From contig NZ_RDRE01000003.1 in NCBI RefSeq assembly GCF_003693265.1, positions 62,001 through 126,000 on the forward strand: a stretch of DNA of 64,000 nt. Reading direction: 5' to 3'. How positions within the stretch are numbered: position 1 is the stretch's first letter; each line of letters opens with the position of its first letter. Made by a program: the position numbers and the translations under genes. Of the stretch, positions 31,545 to 45,411 are shown piece by piece. The DNA comes from Corynebacterium gottingense. Lineage in GTDB: Bacteria > Actinomycetota > Actinomycetes > Mycobacteriales > Mycobacteriaceae. Below the pieces are notes generated by a model. It had not been told where the DNA came from. It made no database searches and worked only from the letters and a program-made list of their open reading frames with translations.

Positions 31545-31690
31545 GAGACGCGCTCCCTTTCACGTGTGCAGTTTTGCAGTGCAACTTTAGTTTGAGAAAT
31601 GACTGCTTCAGCTTAACGCATGACGCCCCAAACTCCGAGATCCGATTGGGCGTGGAGCAAGTTGAGCTCCGCAGGGGTGCGCCACAGGAG

Positions 31691-32506
31691 CTACCCCTCG
31701 AAGCGGAACCAACGGGCCGCGGCCGCCATGGCCGCCCCAGCCCAACACACGAGCGACAGCCACGCCTGCCAGTGGAAAGACAGCTCGAGCGCCTTGGTCA
31801 GGGCGCCAGCCAGCGCCACCGTGGGGACCGCGTTCCACCAGCCGGCGTCCCCGACGTCACCGCTGTACTGCACCCACCCGAGCACTCCCATGAGGACGAG
31901 CCAAATGAGGTTTGCCAGAGCAAGGACCAGCTCGGAGCTGAGCGTGCCTCCCATGAACAGTCCCATTGCTGTGAACGCGGCGACGCCGACCAGCAGGGTG
32001 ATCAGGCCGCACAGGGCGCCGAGCGCACTGACGCGCCATCCCAGCGCAACGGCGAGCGCGCCCAAGACGACGATCTGTACCGCAACGGTGGCCAGGACGC
32101 CGATGATCTTTCCAGCGATGATGGTCCACGGTGGCACCCCGGAAGCGCCGGTTCGCTTCAGCGCACCGTAGCGACGGTCAAACGCTAGCGCGATAGCCTG
32201 GCCGGTAAAGCCCGCGCTTGTGGTGGCGACGGCGAAGACCATCGGCACAAGCTGGTGGAAGTCGGTATCGCCGAAGACTGGAACGATCGCTGCCGCCACG
32301 AGCAGCGCCGCGGGGATGACCAGGTTGAGCAGCAGCTGCTCGCCGTGGCGCAGCATGAGCTTCGCCTCGATCCGCCCCTGGGCGAGCGCCATTGCGGCCA
32401 CGGAGGCGCGCTGCGGGCGGGGAGCAAACGTGCCCGGCGCGAGCTTGGGATTGGGGGCTGCACCGTCCTGGGATCGGTGCAACTGTGCATCATGGGCTGT
32501 CGTCAT
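31691..32506 (-). CDS. ABC-2 type transporter permease
   Basis: 271 aa, ATG with AAGGAGG upstream. About six hydrophobic segments (for example LNLVIPAALLVAAAIVPVF and IIGVLATVAVQIVVLGALAVAL) and a soluble N-terminus of about 45 residues: DrrB-like exporter permease. Paired with the ATPase gene 37 bases upstream in the same direction. The order mptB-ATPase-permease-ctaA matches the mycobacterial Rv1459c-Rv1456c region. Substrate unknown; the mptB link suggests an envelope glycolipid or drug, which is speculation. Confidence 0.85.
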   Translation of the reverse strand: MTTAHDAQLHRSQDGAAPNPKLAPGTFAPRPQRASVAAMALAQGRIEAKLMLRHGEQLLLNLVIPAALLVAAAIVPVFGDTDFHQLVPMVFAVATTSAGFTGQAIALAFDRRYGALKRTGASGVPPWTIIAGKIIGVLATVAVQIVVLGALAVALGWRVSALGALCGLITLLVGVAAFTAMGLFMGGTLSSELVLALANLIWLVLMGVLGWVQYSGDVGDAGWWNAVPTVALAGALTKALELSFHWQAWLSLVCWAGAAMAAAARWFRFEG

Positions 32507-32543
32507 GGTGTACCTCCTTCAAGTATTCAAGCAACGGTCTGCG

Positions 32544-33488
32544 CTAGCTGCGCAGCTCTCGGCCGGTGATGTCGAGGAAGACGTCCTCAAGGTTTCGGTG
32601 CGACACGCTGAGTTCGCGCAGCAGGACATCCTGCTGGGCCGCGGCGTGCGCGATGGCCTCAACCAGCTGGGGGCTGCCGTCGCCGCGCACGCGGTAGGAG
32701 AGCGGCCTGACGTTTTCCGCTTCCCGGTCCGCAGCGCCGAACGCGCGCAGCGAGTCGTTGAACGTTTCCAAGTCCAGCGCTTGCGCGGTCCCGAACGATA
32801 CGAGCGGGTAGTCCTCGTGGGAGGTGAGCTCCGCCGGCTCGCCGGTGGCAACGACGCGCCCCCGATCCACAATGACCACGCGGTCCGCCAGCGATTCGGC
32901 CTCGTCCATCAGGTGGGTGGTCAGCACGATCGTGGTGCCATCGCGCTTCATCGCATTGACCAGCTCCCACACCGCGAGCCGGGACTGCGCGTCCATGCCT
33001 GCGGTGGGTTCGTCGAGGAAGAGGAGCTCGGGCCTGCCGATAATGGCCAGGGCGAGGGAGAGTCGCTGCTGCTGCCCGCCGGAAAGTCTGCGGTACGTCG
33101 TCGACGCCACCCCCTCGAGCCCGAGCAGCTCGATGAGCCAGTCGGGGTCGTGCGGGTCCTCGTTGTAGGACGCCGCGAGGTGCAGCATCTCCCGCACCTT
33201 GACCCCGGAGTATGATCCGCCGCCCTGGAGCATGATGCCGATGCGGTCTCGAACCCGCTGTGGCTCGGTCGCGGGGTCGTACCCTAAGACTCGGATGGAC
33301 CCGGAGGTCGGCTGCGTAAACCCCTCGCACATCTCGATGGTGGTGGTCTTGCCCGCCCCGTTTGGTCCCAGCAGCGCGAGAAGCTCGCCGCGTCGAGCGG
33401 TGAATGAGACCCCGTCGACTGCGCGCTTGGGCCCGAATTGCTTGACTACCTCGTTGAGCACGAGGGCTTCAGGTTCCATGCTTGGCAT
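32544..33488 (-). CDS. ABC-2 type transporter ATP-binding protein (DrrA-like)
   Basis: 314 aa. Walker A LLGPNGAGKTTT, signature LSGGQQQRLSLA, Walker B LLFLDEPTAGMD and H-loop TTHLMDEAE are intact. A C-terminal extension of about 90 residues is typical of DrrA-like exporters. ATG at 33488 is used, and ATG at 33479 is an equally possible start. It follows mptB with a 6-base gap and precedes its permease, so all three are probably one transcript. Cytoplasmic face of the membrane. Confidence 0.9.
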   Translation of the reverse strand: MPSMEPEALVLNEVVKQFGPKRAVDGVSFTARRGELLALLGPNGAGKTTTIEMCEGFTQPTSGSIRVLGYDPATEPQRVRDRIGIMLQGGGSYSGVKVREMLHLAASYNEDPHDPDWLIELLGLEGVASTTYRRLSGGQQQRLSLALAIIGRPELLFLDEPTAGMDAQSRLAVWELVNAMKRDGTTIVLTTHLMDEAESLADRVVIVDRGRVVATGEPAELTSHEDYPLVSFGTAQALDLETFNDSLRAFGAADREAENVRPLSYRVRGDGSPQLVEAIAHAAAQQDVLLRELSVSHRNLEDVFLDITGRELRS

Positions 33489-33494
33489 GGTTGG

Positions 33495-35168
33495 TTAGTG
33501 TAGACCTCTCCCGGCCGTATGGCGGTACCAGAACCACGCTGCGGCGCACATGACCGCAAACCACACCGCGGCAGCGAGATAAATCGTCGTGACGGTCCCC
33601 GGTGGCAGCGCGAGCCCGCGCGGCAGCACCAAGAAGCTAAAAAGCGCAGAGTAGATCGCGACGGCAGCCCGGAAGAAGAAGCGATTCGCCCACGCCGCGA
33701 GCGGCAGGATCCCCCAGAGCGGATACCAGGGGTGAACCACTGGGAAGAGCAGGACGAGGACGAGCGTTGCCACACCCAGCCCGCCGACAGGGTGGATGGA
33801 GCCGCGGAATGTCGCCCAGAGCATGCGCACGAGGAACGCGCCGGCCACGAGGAGTCCCACTCCGCGCGTGATGCTCAGGATCGCCTCCGTGTGATCGCCC
33901 AGCTGCAGCAGCATCCCCGTAACACCGCTGATCACGCCGATGTCCGTGGTCAGCGACAGCCAGCTGCGGATCGTCGCCGCGCCGCCCTGCCCGGTGACCC
34001 ACCCAAGCCCGATCCCGGTGAACCAGGAGATCAGCCCAGCCGTCACCGCAAGGCACCCCGCCTGGACGAGGGCCGCGGTGCAAATTGCGCTTATCGACGC
34101 CCGCTTGCCCCCACTTCGCGCCCACACCCGCGCCAGCGCCATGCCCGTAAACCCGAGGGCAATAAACCCGGTGACCTTGACCAGCCCGCCGCAGGACAGG
34201 AGCGCCCCCGAGAGGAGGAACAGCGCCCACCCCCGACGCCGCTGCTCGCCGGCCGCAAGCGCGTCGATGCCCCGTAGCCCTACCTCCATACCGACGAGGA
34301 GGAACCCGAGCATGATCGACTCGTTGTGGATGCCGGCAATGAGGTGCAGGATTGCCAGAGGGTTCAAGATCCCTAGCCAGAGTGCGGTCGCGCCGTGGAC
34401 GCCGCACCGCCGGGCCAGCGCGCGGATGCCCCACGCCGCGGCTACCACGCCCGCGAGCGACAAGACGCGGTGGCACAGAACCCCGAAGTAGATCGAATCC
34501 TGGGTGATCCATGACACCGCGGAGGCGATCCCGAGCGCAACGGGGCCGTACGGGCTGGGGGAGTGTGCCCAGATGAACGGGACGGATCGGGCGAGCCGGT
34601 CCTCGGTGCCCAGCAGCTCGACGGGGCCTGCGGCGTAGGGGTCCAGCCCCTGCCGAACGATGGATCCCTGCGCGAGGTAGGAGTAGATGTCCTGGGTGAA
34701 CAGGGGCGCGGTGAGCAGCAGGGGCGCCGCCCACACCAGGAAGGTCCGAAACACCACCCGGGCGCTGATCCGCGCGTGATTGGACCCGGCACCGACGAAC
34801 GGCCCCATGAGCAGCCAGGCGACTACGAGGCAACCGACTCCGATGAACACGAGGGAGGACGAGGCTTGCAGCATCCTCCCCATAAACGCGCCGCCGGGGA
34901 GGTCGAACCAGGGGTTGTCCACCACGGGCAGCGCGCCGCCGCCCAGCCCACCGAGGCCGATCAGGAGCGTGCCGACCGCACCCAACCAGCGCAAAAGCGC
35001 GAATCGGTTGAGCTCAACGACGGACGCGCGAACCCCCTCGTCCGAAATCCCAGCGCGGTGCAGCGCGGCTGAGCGGGAGCCGGGCGCACCGAATCGGGGC
35101 AGGGCGTCGACAAGCGTGGACGGCCGCGTGGTCTCGGGGGTGTGGCGTGCAGGGGTCACATCACGCAT
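33495..35168 (-). CDS. mptB: Alpha-(1->6) mannopyranosyltransferase, MptB type
   Basis: 557 aa from ATG at 35168. Upstream in-frame sequence is unlike the family and would run into the sufR promoter. GT-C membrane glycosyltransferase that uses polyprenyl-phosphomannose to start the alpha-1,6-mannan core of lipomannan in corynebacteria. More than ten hydrophobic helices. The family region DIYSYLAQGSIVRQGLDPYAAGP contains the acidic residue near the first extracytoplasmic loop. HNESIMLGFLLVGMEV follows mid-protein. Divergent from sufR, as in mycobacteria (Rv1459c/Rv1460). Confidence 0.88.
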   Translation of the reverse strand: MRDVTPARHTPETTRPSTLVDALPRFGAPGSRSAALHRAGISDEGVRASVVELNRFALLRWLGAVGTLLIGLGGLGGGALPVVDNPWFDLPGGAFMGRMLQASSSLVFIGVGCLVVAWLLMGPFVGAGSNHARISARVVFRTFLVWAAPLLLTAPLFTQDIYSYLAQGSIVRQGLDPYAAGPVELLGTEDRLARSVPFIWAHSPSPYGPVALGIASAVSWITQDSIYFGVLCHRVLSLAGVVAAAWGIRALARRCGVHGATALWLGILNPLAILHLIAGIHNESIMLGFLLVGMEVGLRGIDALAAGEQRRRGWALFLLSGALLSCGGLVKVTGFIALGFTGMALARVWARSGGKRASISAICTAALVQAGCLAVTAGLISWFTGIGLGWVTGQGGAATIRSWLSLTTDIGVISGVTGMLLQLGDHTEAILSITRGVGLLVAGAFLVRMLWATFRGSIHPVGGLGVATLVLVLLFPVVHPWYPLWGILPLAAWANRFFFRAAVAIYSALFSFLVLPRGLALPPGTVTTIYLAAAVWFAVMCAAAWFWYRHTAGRGLH

Positions 35169-35245
35169 TCTAAGGCCCGGGTGCTCGAAGAGCGGCAATG
35201 CTTTGCGACACGCTGGGGACCCGCCGCAGCGGAAATATTTTGGAA

Positions 35246-35260
35246 ACACTAGTGTTGTGT
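35246..35260 (+). promoter_or_regulatory. Candidate SufR operator
   Basis: ACACT (35246-35250), five bases, TGTGT (35256-35260); the first ten bases ACACTAGTGT form a perfect palindrome. It is close to the ACACT-N5-TGTGA element that I recall for mycobacterial SufR. It lies 75 bases before the sufR ATG, between TTTTGG (35237-35242) and a TAAAGG that could be -35 and -10 boxes. This would allow autorepression of the suf operon. Confidence 0.55.
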
Positions 35261-35334
35261 AAAGGCGAAAGGATCGTCCTTTTGTCACCGGAATTCGCGG
35301 AGACGTCGAGCGACACGGAAGCTAAGGTGAAGCA

Positions 35335-36075
35335 ATGGCCGAGCAGCACCACGCTGCGGGGAGCGATACCCGCGGCGAAGTCATGCGCGCGCTTCTCACG
35401 CTTGGCCCGGTGACCGCCACCGACATAGCCGCGCAATTAGGCCTTTCTGCCGCCGGTGTGCGCCGCCACCTTGACAAACTCATTGAGTCGGAACTGGCGG
35501 AGACGTGCGGTCCGCGCGCCATCGCCGGAGAAGAAGCGACGCGGGGGAGACCCGCCAAGCATTTCCGGCTCACTGACAGCGGGCGGCGCTCATTTGGCAC
35601 GCAATATGACGACCTCGCGGTCGAGGCCGTCGAAATGATTAAGACACTCGGGGGTGAGGCGGCCGTGCGCGATTTTGCCCGCGCCCGGATTGACAAGATC
35701 CTCCAGGGTGTCGACGGGGCCCACGGGGCCGACACATCGCCGGAAGGAGACAGCGAGGCGGCGCGCACGCAGGCTACCGTTGAAGCTGTCGCCGAGGTGC
35801 TTGATCAACATGGGTACGCGGCAACGGTGAGCGCCGTTGGCAACGGAATCCAGTTGTGCCAGCACCACTGCCCAGTCTCCGAGGTTGCGTCCGCGCACCC
35901 GGAGATCTGCGAGGCAGAGCACGAGGCGATCTCGGCTCTGGTGGGCAAACACGTGCAGCCGCTCGCGCTGATCGCAGACGGCAACGGCATCTGCACAACC
36001 AACATTCCACTCGCCGCTACCGCTACGGCGGCGGGAACCATAAACGAAAGGAGCGGAGACTATGACGAAAGCTAA
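35335..36075 (+). CDS. sufR: SufR, iron-sulfur-sensing repressor of the suf operon
   Basis: 246 aa. An N-terminal winged helix-turn-helix ([29 protein letters not shown], about 22-50) and a C-terminal cluster-binding part with cysteines in LCQHHC, PEIC and NGIC, the pattern of Fe-S SufR proteins. In relatives the [4Fe-4S] form represses suf genes and cluster loss relieves repression. Its 3' end overlaps sufB by 14 bases, so it heads the operon sufR-B-D-C-S-U-T. A candidate operator lies just upstream. Confidence 0.94.
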   Translation: MAEQHHAAGSDTRGEVMRALLTLGPVTATDIAAQLGLSAAGVRRHLDKLIESELAETCGPRAIAGEEATRGRPAKHFRLTDSGRRSFGTQYDDLAVEAVEMIKTLGGEAAVRDFARARIDKILQGVDGAHGADTSPEGDSEAARTQATVEAVAEVLDQHGYAATVSAVGNGIQLCQHHCPVSEVASAHPEICEAEHEAISALVGKHVQPLALIADGNGICTTNIPLAATATAAGTINERSGDYDES

Positions 36076-37507
36076 CCCCGCACCCGGCCTGGACAAGCCG
36101 ATGAATGATGATGAGATCATCGACTCCATCGGCGCCTACAGCTACGGCTGGCACGACTCCGATGTGGCCGGCGCCTCCGCACGGCGCGGTCTGAACAAGG
36201 ACGTTGTCAAGGACATCTCCGGGATCAAGAACGAGCCGGAGTGGATGCTTAACCAGCGTCTCAAGGCGCTCGACATCTTTGACAAGAAGCCGATGCCGAC
36301 CTGGGGCGCAGACCTCTCCGACATCGACTTCGACAACATTAAGTATTACGTGCGCTCCACGGAGGAGCAGGCGGCCTCTTGGGACGATCTTCCGGAGGAC
36401 ATTAAGCACACCTACGACAAGCTCGGTATTCCTGAGGCGGAGAAGCAGCGCCTCGTCGCCGGCGTCGCGGCTCAGTACGAGTCCGAGGTGGTCTACCACC
36501 AGATCCGCGAGGACCTGGAGGAAAAGGGCGTTATCTTCGTCGACACCGATACCGCGCTGCGCGAGCACGAGGAGCTGTTCAAGGAGCACTTCGGCACGGT
36601 GATTCCGGCCGGCGATAACAAGTTCTCCGCGCTGAACTCCGCTGTCTGGTCTGGTGGCTCCTTTATCTACGTTCCGCCGGGGGTCCACGTGGACATTCCG
36701 CTGCAGGCCTACTTCCGCATCAACACGGAAAACATGGGCCAGTTCGAGCGCACCCTGATCATCGTCGATGAGGACGCGTACGTCCACTACGTCGAGGGCT
36801 GCACAGCCCCGATCTACAAGTCGGACTCCCTGCACTCCGCGGTCGTGGAGATCATCGTGAAGAAGGGCGGCCGCTGCCGCTACACCACGATCCAGAACTG
36901 GTCCGGCAACGTGTACAACCTGGTGACCAAGCGCGCGAAGGCCGAAGAGGGCGCCACCATGGAATGGGTCGACGGCAACATCGGCTCGAAGGTGACCATG
37001 AAGTACCCGGCCGTGTGGATGACTGGCGAGCACGCGCGTGGCGAGGTCCTTTCCGTCGCGTTTGCGGGCGAGGGCCAGTTCCAGGACACCGGCGCGAAGA
37101 TGACCCACATGGCACCGCACACCTCCTCGTCCGTGGTATCCAAGTCCGTGGCTCGCGGCGGCGGACGTTCCGCGTACCGCGGCCTGATTCAGGTGAACGC
37201 GAACGCGCACCACTCCACCTCCAACGTCGAGTGTGACGCCCTGCTGGTGGACGACATCTCCCGTTCCGACACGTACCCCTACAACGACATTCGTAATGAC
37301 CGAGTCACCCTCGGCCACGAGGCGAAGGTTTCCAAGGTCTCTGAGGAGCAGCTGTTCTACCTCATGAGCCGCGGCATTCCGGAGGAAGAAGCAATGGCCA
37401 TGATCGTGCGCGGCTTCGTCGAGCCGATCGCCAAGGAGCTCCCGATGGAGTACGCCCTTGAACTGAACCGTCTCATCGAGCTGCAAATGGAAGGATCGGT
37501 GGGCTAA
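36062..37507 (+). CDS. sufB: Fe-S cluster assembly scaffold SufB
   Basis: 481 aa. Scaffold subunit of the SufBC2D complex on which clusters are built. Seen: [40 protein letters not shown] at the start, [28 protein letters not shown] with a conserved Cys, and the C-terminal [24 protein letters not shown] shared with SufD. No intein interrupts it, unlike mycobacterial sufB. Starts within sufR. Confidence 0.98.
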   Translation: MTKANPAPGLDKPMNDDEIIDSIGAYSYGWHDSDVAGASARRGLNKDVVKDISGIKNEPEWMLNQRLKALDIFDKKPMPTWGADLSDIDFDNIKYYVRSTEEQAASWDDLPEDIKHTYDKLGIPEAEKQRLVAGVAAQYESEVVYHQIREDLEEKGVIFVDTDTALREHEELFKEHFGTVIPAGDNKFSALNSAVWSGGSFIYVPPGVHVDIPLQAYFRINTENMGQFERTLIIVDEDAYVHYVEGCTAPIYKSDSLHSAVVEIIVKKGGRCRYTTIQNWSGNVYNLVTKRAKAEEGATMEWVDGNIGSKVTMKYPAVWMTGEHARGEVLSVAFAGEGQFQDTGAKMTHMAPHTSSSVVSKSVARGGGRSAYRGLIQVNANAHHSTSNVECDALLVDDISRSDTYPYNDIRNDRVTLGHEAKVSKVSEEQLFYLMSRGIPEEEAMAMIVRGFVEPIAKELPMEYALELNRLIELQMEGSVG

Positions 37508-37512
37508 CCCCA

Positions 37513-38685
37513 ATGACCGTCTCTGTTGATCCCGTACAAAACGCCACCCCGCACAACAACAAGGGTGACCTCTTCCAGTCCTTTACCGTCGACGACTTCC
37601 CGGTCCCGGGCGGTCGCGACGAGGTCTGGCGCTTCATCTCCCTGCGTCGCCTTCGTGGTCTGCACAACGGCAAGTTCGCCGACGCTGCAAAGGCGCAAAT
37701 AAAGATCGACGCCCCCGAAGCGGTCAGCGTCGAAGAGGTCGCAATTGACGACGATCGCCTCAAGGTCGTTGGCGGCGCCGTCGATCGCGTCGCAGCGCAG
37801 GCCTGGTCCTCTGCGAAGTCCGGCTACATCGTGTCCATTCCGGCAGATACAGAGCTGGAGGAGGACATCACCATCACCGTTAGCGGTGCAGGTGAGGATG
37901 TCACCACGTTCGGCAACATCCTGGTTGAATCGGGCACGCACTCCAAGGCGAACGTCATCCTGCGCTACGAGGGCACCGGTACCCACGCCGACAACGTGAA
38001 CTGGCACATCGGCGAGGGCTCCCGCGTCCACGCGATTGTGGATGCGGAGTGGAACTCCGATGCTGTCCACATCGGACAGCAGTCCGTGCTGGTCGAGCGC
38101 GACGCCACGCTGCGCCACCACGTTGCAACGTTCGGCGGCGAGGTCGTCCGCATCACCCCGCGCGTGAAGTTCGCAGCGCCGGGCGGCGACGCGGAGCTGA
38201 CCGGCGTCTACTTCGCGGATGCGGGCCAGTACATCGAGAACCGCATGCTCGTTGACCACTCCGTCCCGAACTGCCGCTCCAACGTCCTGTACAAGGGCGC
38301 ACTGCAGGGCGACAAGCAGTCCTCGCTGCCGGAGGCACGTACCTGCTGGGTTGGCGACGTGCTGATTCGCTCCGACGCGAAGGGCACCGACACCTACGAG
38401 ACGAACCGCAACCTGGTGCTCACTGACGGCGCCCGAGCCGACGCGATCCCCAACCTGGAGATCGAGACTGGCGAGATCGCCGGCGCCGGCCACGCAGCGA
38501 CCGTGGGACGCTTCGACGACGAGCAGCTGTTCTACCTGCGCTCCCGCGGCATCCCGGAGGACGAGGCGACCCGCCTGATCATCCGCGGATTCTTCAACGA
38601 GGTCCTCAACCAGATCCCAGTCGAGTCCGTCCGGGACGAGCTCATCGCCCGCGTTGCCGGCGAGCTCGAGCGGAGCAACTCCTAA
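37513..38685 (+). CDS. sufD: Fe-S cluster assembly protein SufD
   Basis: 390 aa. Structural paralogue of SufB in SufBC2D, needed for iron acquisition. The beta-helix core shows VDHSVPNCRSNVLYKGALQG and the C-terminal helix EQLFYLRSRGIPEDEATRLIIRGFF. The His and Tyr near the SufB interface are in the VDHSVPN region. Five bases after sufB. A 69-base gap then precedes sufC. Confidence 0.97.
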   Translation: MTVSVDPVQNATPHNNKGDLFQSFTVDDFPVPGGRDEVWRFISLRRLRGLHNGKFADAAKAQIKIDAPEAVSVEEVAIDDDRLKVVGGAVDRVAAQAWSSAKSGYIVSIPADTELEEDITITVSGAGEDVTTFGNILVESGTHSKANVILRYEGTGTHADNVNWHIGEGSRVHAIVDAEWNSDAVHIGQQSVLVERDATLRHHVATFGGEVVRITPRVKFAAPGGDAELTGVYFADAGQYIENRMLVDHSVPNCRSNVLYKGALQGDKQSSLPEARTCWVGDVLIRSDAKGTDTYETNRNLVLTDGARADAIPNLEIETGEIAGAGHAATVGRFDDEQLFYLRSRGIPEDEATRLIIRGFFNEVLNQIPVESVRDELIARVAGELERSNS

Positions 38686-38754
38686 GCGCCCCAGCCACGT
38701 CGCTGAACACCTGTAACACCCGCGTCACCGAATTAAGAAAGCTGAAAACACCGA

Positions 38755-41218
<2,464 letters not shown>

Positions 41219-41221
41219 GAC

Positions 41222-41662
41222 ATGGCTGAAGACAACGTCAACGAACAGACCACTGCTGCCGACGTTGATGCTGCCAAAGGCGGCTCCGCGTCGAACTTCG
41301 GCGGCGCGGGCGAGCGTCCGCCCCAGACCGATGCACAGCTCAAGCTGGCCGGAGAGGTGGAGGAGTTCCTCCGCGACGTGATCGACCCGGAGCTGGGGAT
41401 CAACGTCGTCGACCTCGGCCTGGTCTACGACCTGTGGATTGAGGAGCGCGACGGCAAGACGATCGCGTGCATCAACATGACGCTCACCTCGCCGGCATGC
41501 CCGCTGACAGATGTGCTCGAAGAGCAGGCGCAGCAGGCCGTGGTGGGCAACACCGAGGCGGACGACATCGTGCTCAACTGGGTATGGATGCCGCCGTGGG
41601 GCCCGCAGATGATTACTGAAGAGGGCCGCGAGCAGCTCCGCGCTCTCGGGTTCGCGGTGTAG
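41222..41662 (+). CDS. sufT: SufT-type metal-sulfur cluster assembly factor (DUF59/MIP18)
   Basis: 146 aa. DUF59 core VIDPELGINVVDLGLVYDLWI and the conserved cysteine region MTLTSPACPLTDVLEEQ are present, after a ~40-residue low-complexity N-terminus. SufT proteins help Fe-S maturation, with the mechanism not settled. Three bases after sufU; last gene of the suf operon, followed by a strong terminator. Confidence 0.94.
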   Translation: MAEDNVNEQTTAADVDAAKGGSASNFGGAGERPPQTDAQLKLAGEVEEFLRDVIDPELGINVVDLGLVYDLWIEERDGKTIACINMTLTSPACPLTDVLEEQAQQAVVGNTEADDIVLNWVWMPPWGPQMITEEGREQLRALGFAV

Positions 41663-41673
41663 CACCCCTCGGT

Positions 41674-41710
41674 GTCCCCCTCACGGTTCGCGCCGTGAGG
41701 GGGACCTTTT
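41674..41710 (+). terminator. Terminator of the suf operon
   Basis: GTCCCCCTCACGG (41674-41686) pairs perfectly with CCGTGAGGGGGAC (41693-41705) around a 6-base loop, followed by CTTTT. Strong intrinsic terminator directly after sufT. Confidence 0.92.
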
Positions 41711-41770
41711 GCATTGCTGACCCTGCTGACCCTGCGGTGTCGATTTGGGGGTGCTTGCTACAGTGATCCC

Positions 41771-43399
<1,629 letters not shown>

Positions 43400-43431
43400 C
43401 GGGTTGAGTTCGCCCGGCTAGACTCGCTGGT

Positions 43432-43680
43432 ATGACGAAGAACAACGACCTCATCACCATGTTCCGCGACGCGTGGAACGCCATGTCGAGCGACCAGAAG
43501 ACCATCGTCGGCGTTCTGGCCGCCATTGACGCGCTCGGCAAGGCGCTTGCGCTGCGCGACCTGGCGCGTGCGAAAGACGGCAGGGTGCGCGGCCCGAAGT
43601 GGCTGTGGGCGCCCATCATTGGCGCGGTGAACACGCTTGGCTGGGCTGCCTACTTCCTCATCGGGAGGAAGCGCCACTAG
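43432..43680 (+). CDS. Small PLDc_N-like membrane protein
   Basis: 82 aa. Two hydrophobic parts: a moderately hydrophobic helix ([18 protein letters not shown]) and a C-terminal one ([22 protein letters not shown]) ending in Arg-Lys-Arg-His. The [27 protein letters not shown] pattern is typical of the phospholipase D N-terminal (PLDc_N) family of small membrane proteins. Function unknown. Its stop overlaps that of the convergent DUF711 gene by 4 bases. Confidence 0.75.
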   Translation: MTKNNDLITMFRDAWNAMSSDQKTIVGVLAAIDALGKALALRDLARAKDGRVRGPKWLWAPIIGAVNTLGWAAYFLIGRKRH

Positions 43681-45047
43681 TTCCTAAAACCGTGCACCGG
43701 CGCCGGGATGAAGCCGCCGCGCCGGATCATCTCGGCGCTGCCCTTCGTGTTCACCGGAATGACTGGCGCGTAGCCGAGCAGTCCGCCGAAGTTCACCTCG
43801 TCGCCCGGCTTCGTGCCCGGGACTGGGATGAGGCGTGCGGCGGTGGTCTTATGGTTCATGATGCCGATCGCGGCTTCGTCGGCAATCATGCCCGCGATGG
43901 TTTCGGCCGGGGTGTCGCCGGGGATGGCGATCATGTCGAAGCCGACGGAGCAGATCGAGGTCATCGCCTCGAGCTTGTCCATGGAAATCGAGCCGGAGCG
44001 GACCGCGTCGATCATGCCCTGGTCCTCGGAAACCGGGATGAAGGAGCCGGACAGGCCACCGACGCGGGAGCAGGCCATCATGCCGCCCTTTTTCACCGCG
44101 TCGTTGAGCAGGGCGAGCGCCGCCGTAGTGCCGTGGGTGCCCACCTGCTCGAGCCCGATGTGTTCGAGGATGTGCGCCACGGAGTCGCCGACCTCCGCTG
44201 TCGGGGCGAGCGAGAGGTCGACGATGCCAAACGGCACGCCGAGTCGTTCGGCGGCCATGTTGCCCACGAGCTGGCCGGCGCGCGTGATCTTAAACGCGGC
44301 CTTCTTGATCTCCTCGGCGATCTCGTTGAGCGACGCACCCTTGAGCGGGGTGATCGCATTGTCCACCACGCCCGGGCCGGATACGCCGACAGAGACGACG
44401 GTGTCCGGCTCCTCAATGCCGTGGAATGCGCCAGCCATGAACGGGTTGTCACCCACGGCGTTGGCAAACACGACGAGCTTCGCGCAGGCGATGGAGGACT
44501 CGTCCTTGGTCAGCTCGGCGGCCTCCTTGACTACCTCGCCCATTCGCGCCACGGCGTCCATGTTGATGCCGGCACGCGAGGTACCCACGTTCACGGAGCC
44601 ACAGACCGCCTGGGTCACGCTCAGCGCCTCGGGGATCGAGTCGATGAGCCGGCGGTCCGAGGACGTCGCACCCTTTTCCACGAGCGCGGAGTAACCACCG
44701 ACGAAGTTCACGCCGAGCTCCGACGCCGCCTTGTCCAGGGCTCGTGCGATGTCGACCGGGTTGCCATCCACGCCGGCGGCGACGAGCGAGACGGGGGAGA
44801 CGGAGACGCGCTTGTTCACGATCGGGATGCCCAGCTCGCGCTCGATGCCCTCGCATACCTCGACGAGGCGGGCGGCGCGTGCGGTGACGCGGTCGTACAC
44901 CGCCTGGCAGGTGGCGTCCATGGTGGAGCGGGTGCAGCCGATGAGCGAAATGCCCATGGTCACGGTGCGGATGTCTAGGCGGTAGTCCTCGATCATTTTG
45001 ATGACGTCGAGGATGTGGCCGGATTTGAAGTCGAAGTCTGTAGCCAT
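43677..45047 (-). CDS. PFL/DUF711 (UPF0210) family protein
   Basis: 456 aa, cytosolic. Full-length member of the DUF711 family, whose structure resembles pyruvate formate-lyase/glycyl radical folds but which lacks the glycyl-radical motif. Conserved blocks: [53 protein letters not shown] (split here at 20+ residues by family positions), [16 protein letters not shown] and [18 protein letters not shown]. Always paired with a small ACT-domain protein, as here (10-base gap). Enzymatic role unknown. Confidence 0.9.
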   Translation of the reverse strand: MATDFDFKSGHILDVIKMIEDYRLDIRTVTMGISLIGCTRSTMDATCQAVYDRVTARAARLVEVCEGIERELGIPIVNKRVSVSPVSLVAAGVDGNPVDIARALDKAASELGVNFVGGYSALVEKGATSSDRRLIDSIPEALSVTQAVCGSVNVGTSRAGINMDAVARMGEVVKEAAELTKDESSIACAKLVVFANAVGDNPFMAGAFHGIEEPDTVVSVGVSGPGVVDNAITPLKGASLNEIAEEIKKAAFKITRAGQLVGNMAAERLGVPFGIVDLSLAPTAEVGDSVAHILEHIGLEQVGTHGTTAALALLNDAVKKGGMMACSRVGGLSGSFIPVSEDQGMIDAVRSGSISMDKLEAMTSICSVGFDMIAIPGDTPAETIAGMIADEAAIGIMNHKTTAARLIPVPGTKPGDEVNFGGLLGYAPVIPVNTKGSAEMIRRGGFIPAPVHGFRN

Positions 45048-45057
45048 CGCGCCGCCC

Positions 45058-45327
45058 CTAGACTTCGTTCATCGCGGTGAACAGGTCCTCGGACTGAATG
45101 CGCACGACCACCCCGAGTGCGTCGCCCACTTGGGCCAGGTGGTCCTGGAGCTCGCCCATATCCGGGGTGTCGTCCGGCAATGCGACGCGCATGACCATGG
45201 TGAAGTAGTTGTCCATGAGCGTCTGCGAGACGTCGAGAATGTTCAGGTTGCGTTCTGCCGCGGCGCCAGCGACTGCGGCGATGATGCCAACGCGGTCCGG
45301 GCCGGTAGTCGTAATAATTGCGTGCAT
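45058..45327 (-). CDS. ACT domain protein (UPF0237)
   Basis: 89 aa consisting of one ACT domain ([20 protein letters not shown]) with C-terminal [18 protein letters not shown] domains bind small ligands such as amino acids. It belongs to the UPF0237 family that accompanies DUF711 genes, and this two-gene unit is widespread, suggesting ligand control of the larger protein. The ligand is unknown. Confidence 0.9.
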   Translation of the reverse strand: MHAIITTTGPDRVGIIAAVAGAAAERNLNILDVSQTLMDNYFTMVMRVALPDDTPDMGELQDHLAQVGDALGVVVRIQSEDLFTAMNEV

Positions 45328-45411
45328 AAGGGACCATCATAGTGGCACGTACGGACACGGGTGAGAGTTGCGCCACAGCGAGTCCGCGCCGAGTTGGTTA
45401 CGGTGGGCCGC

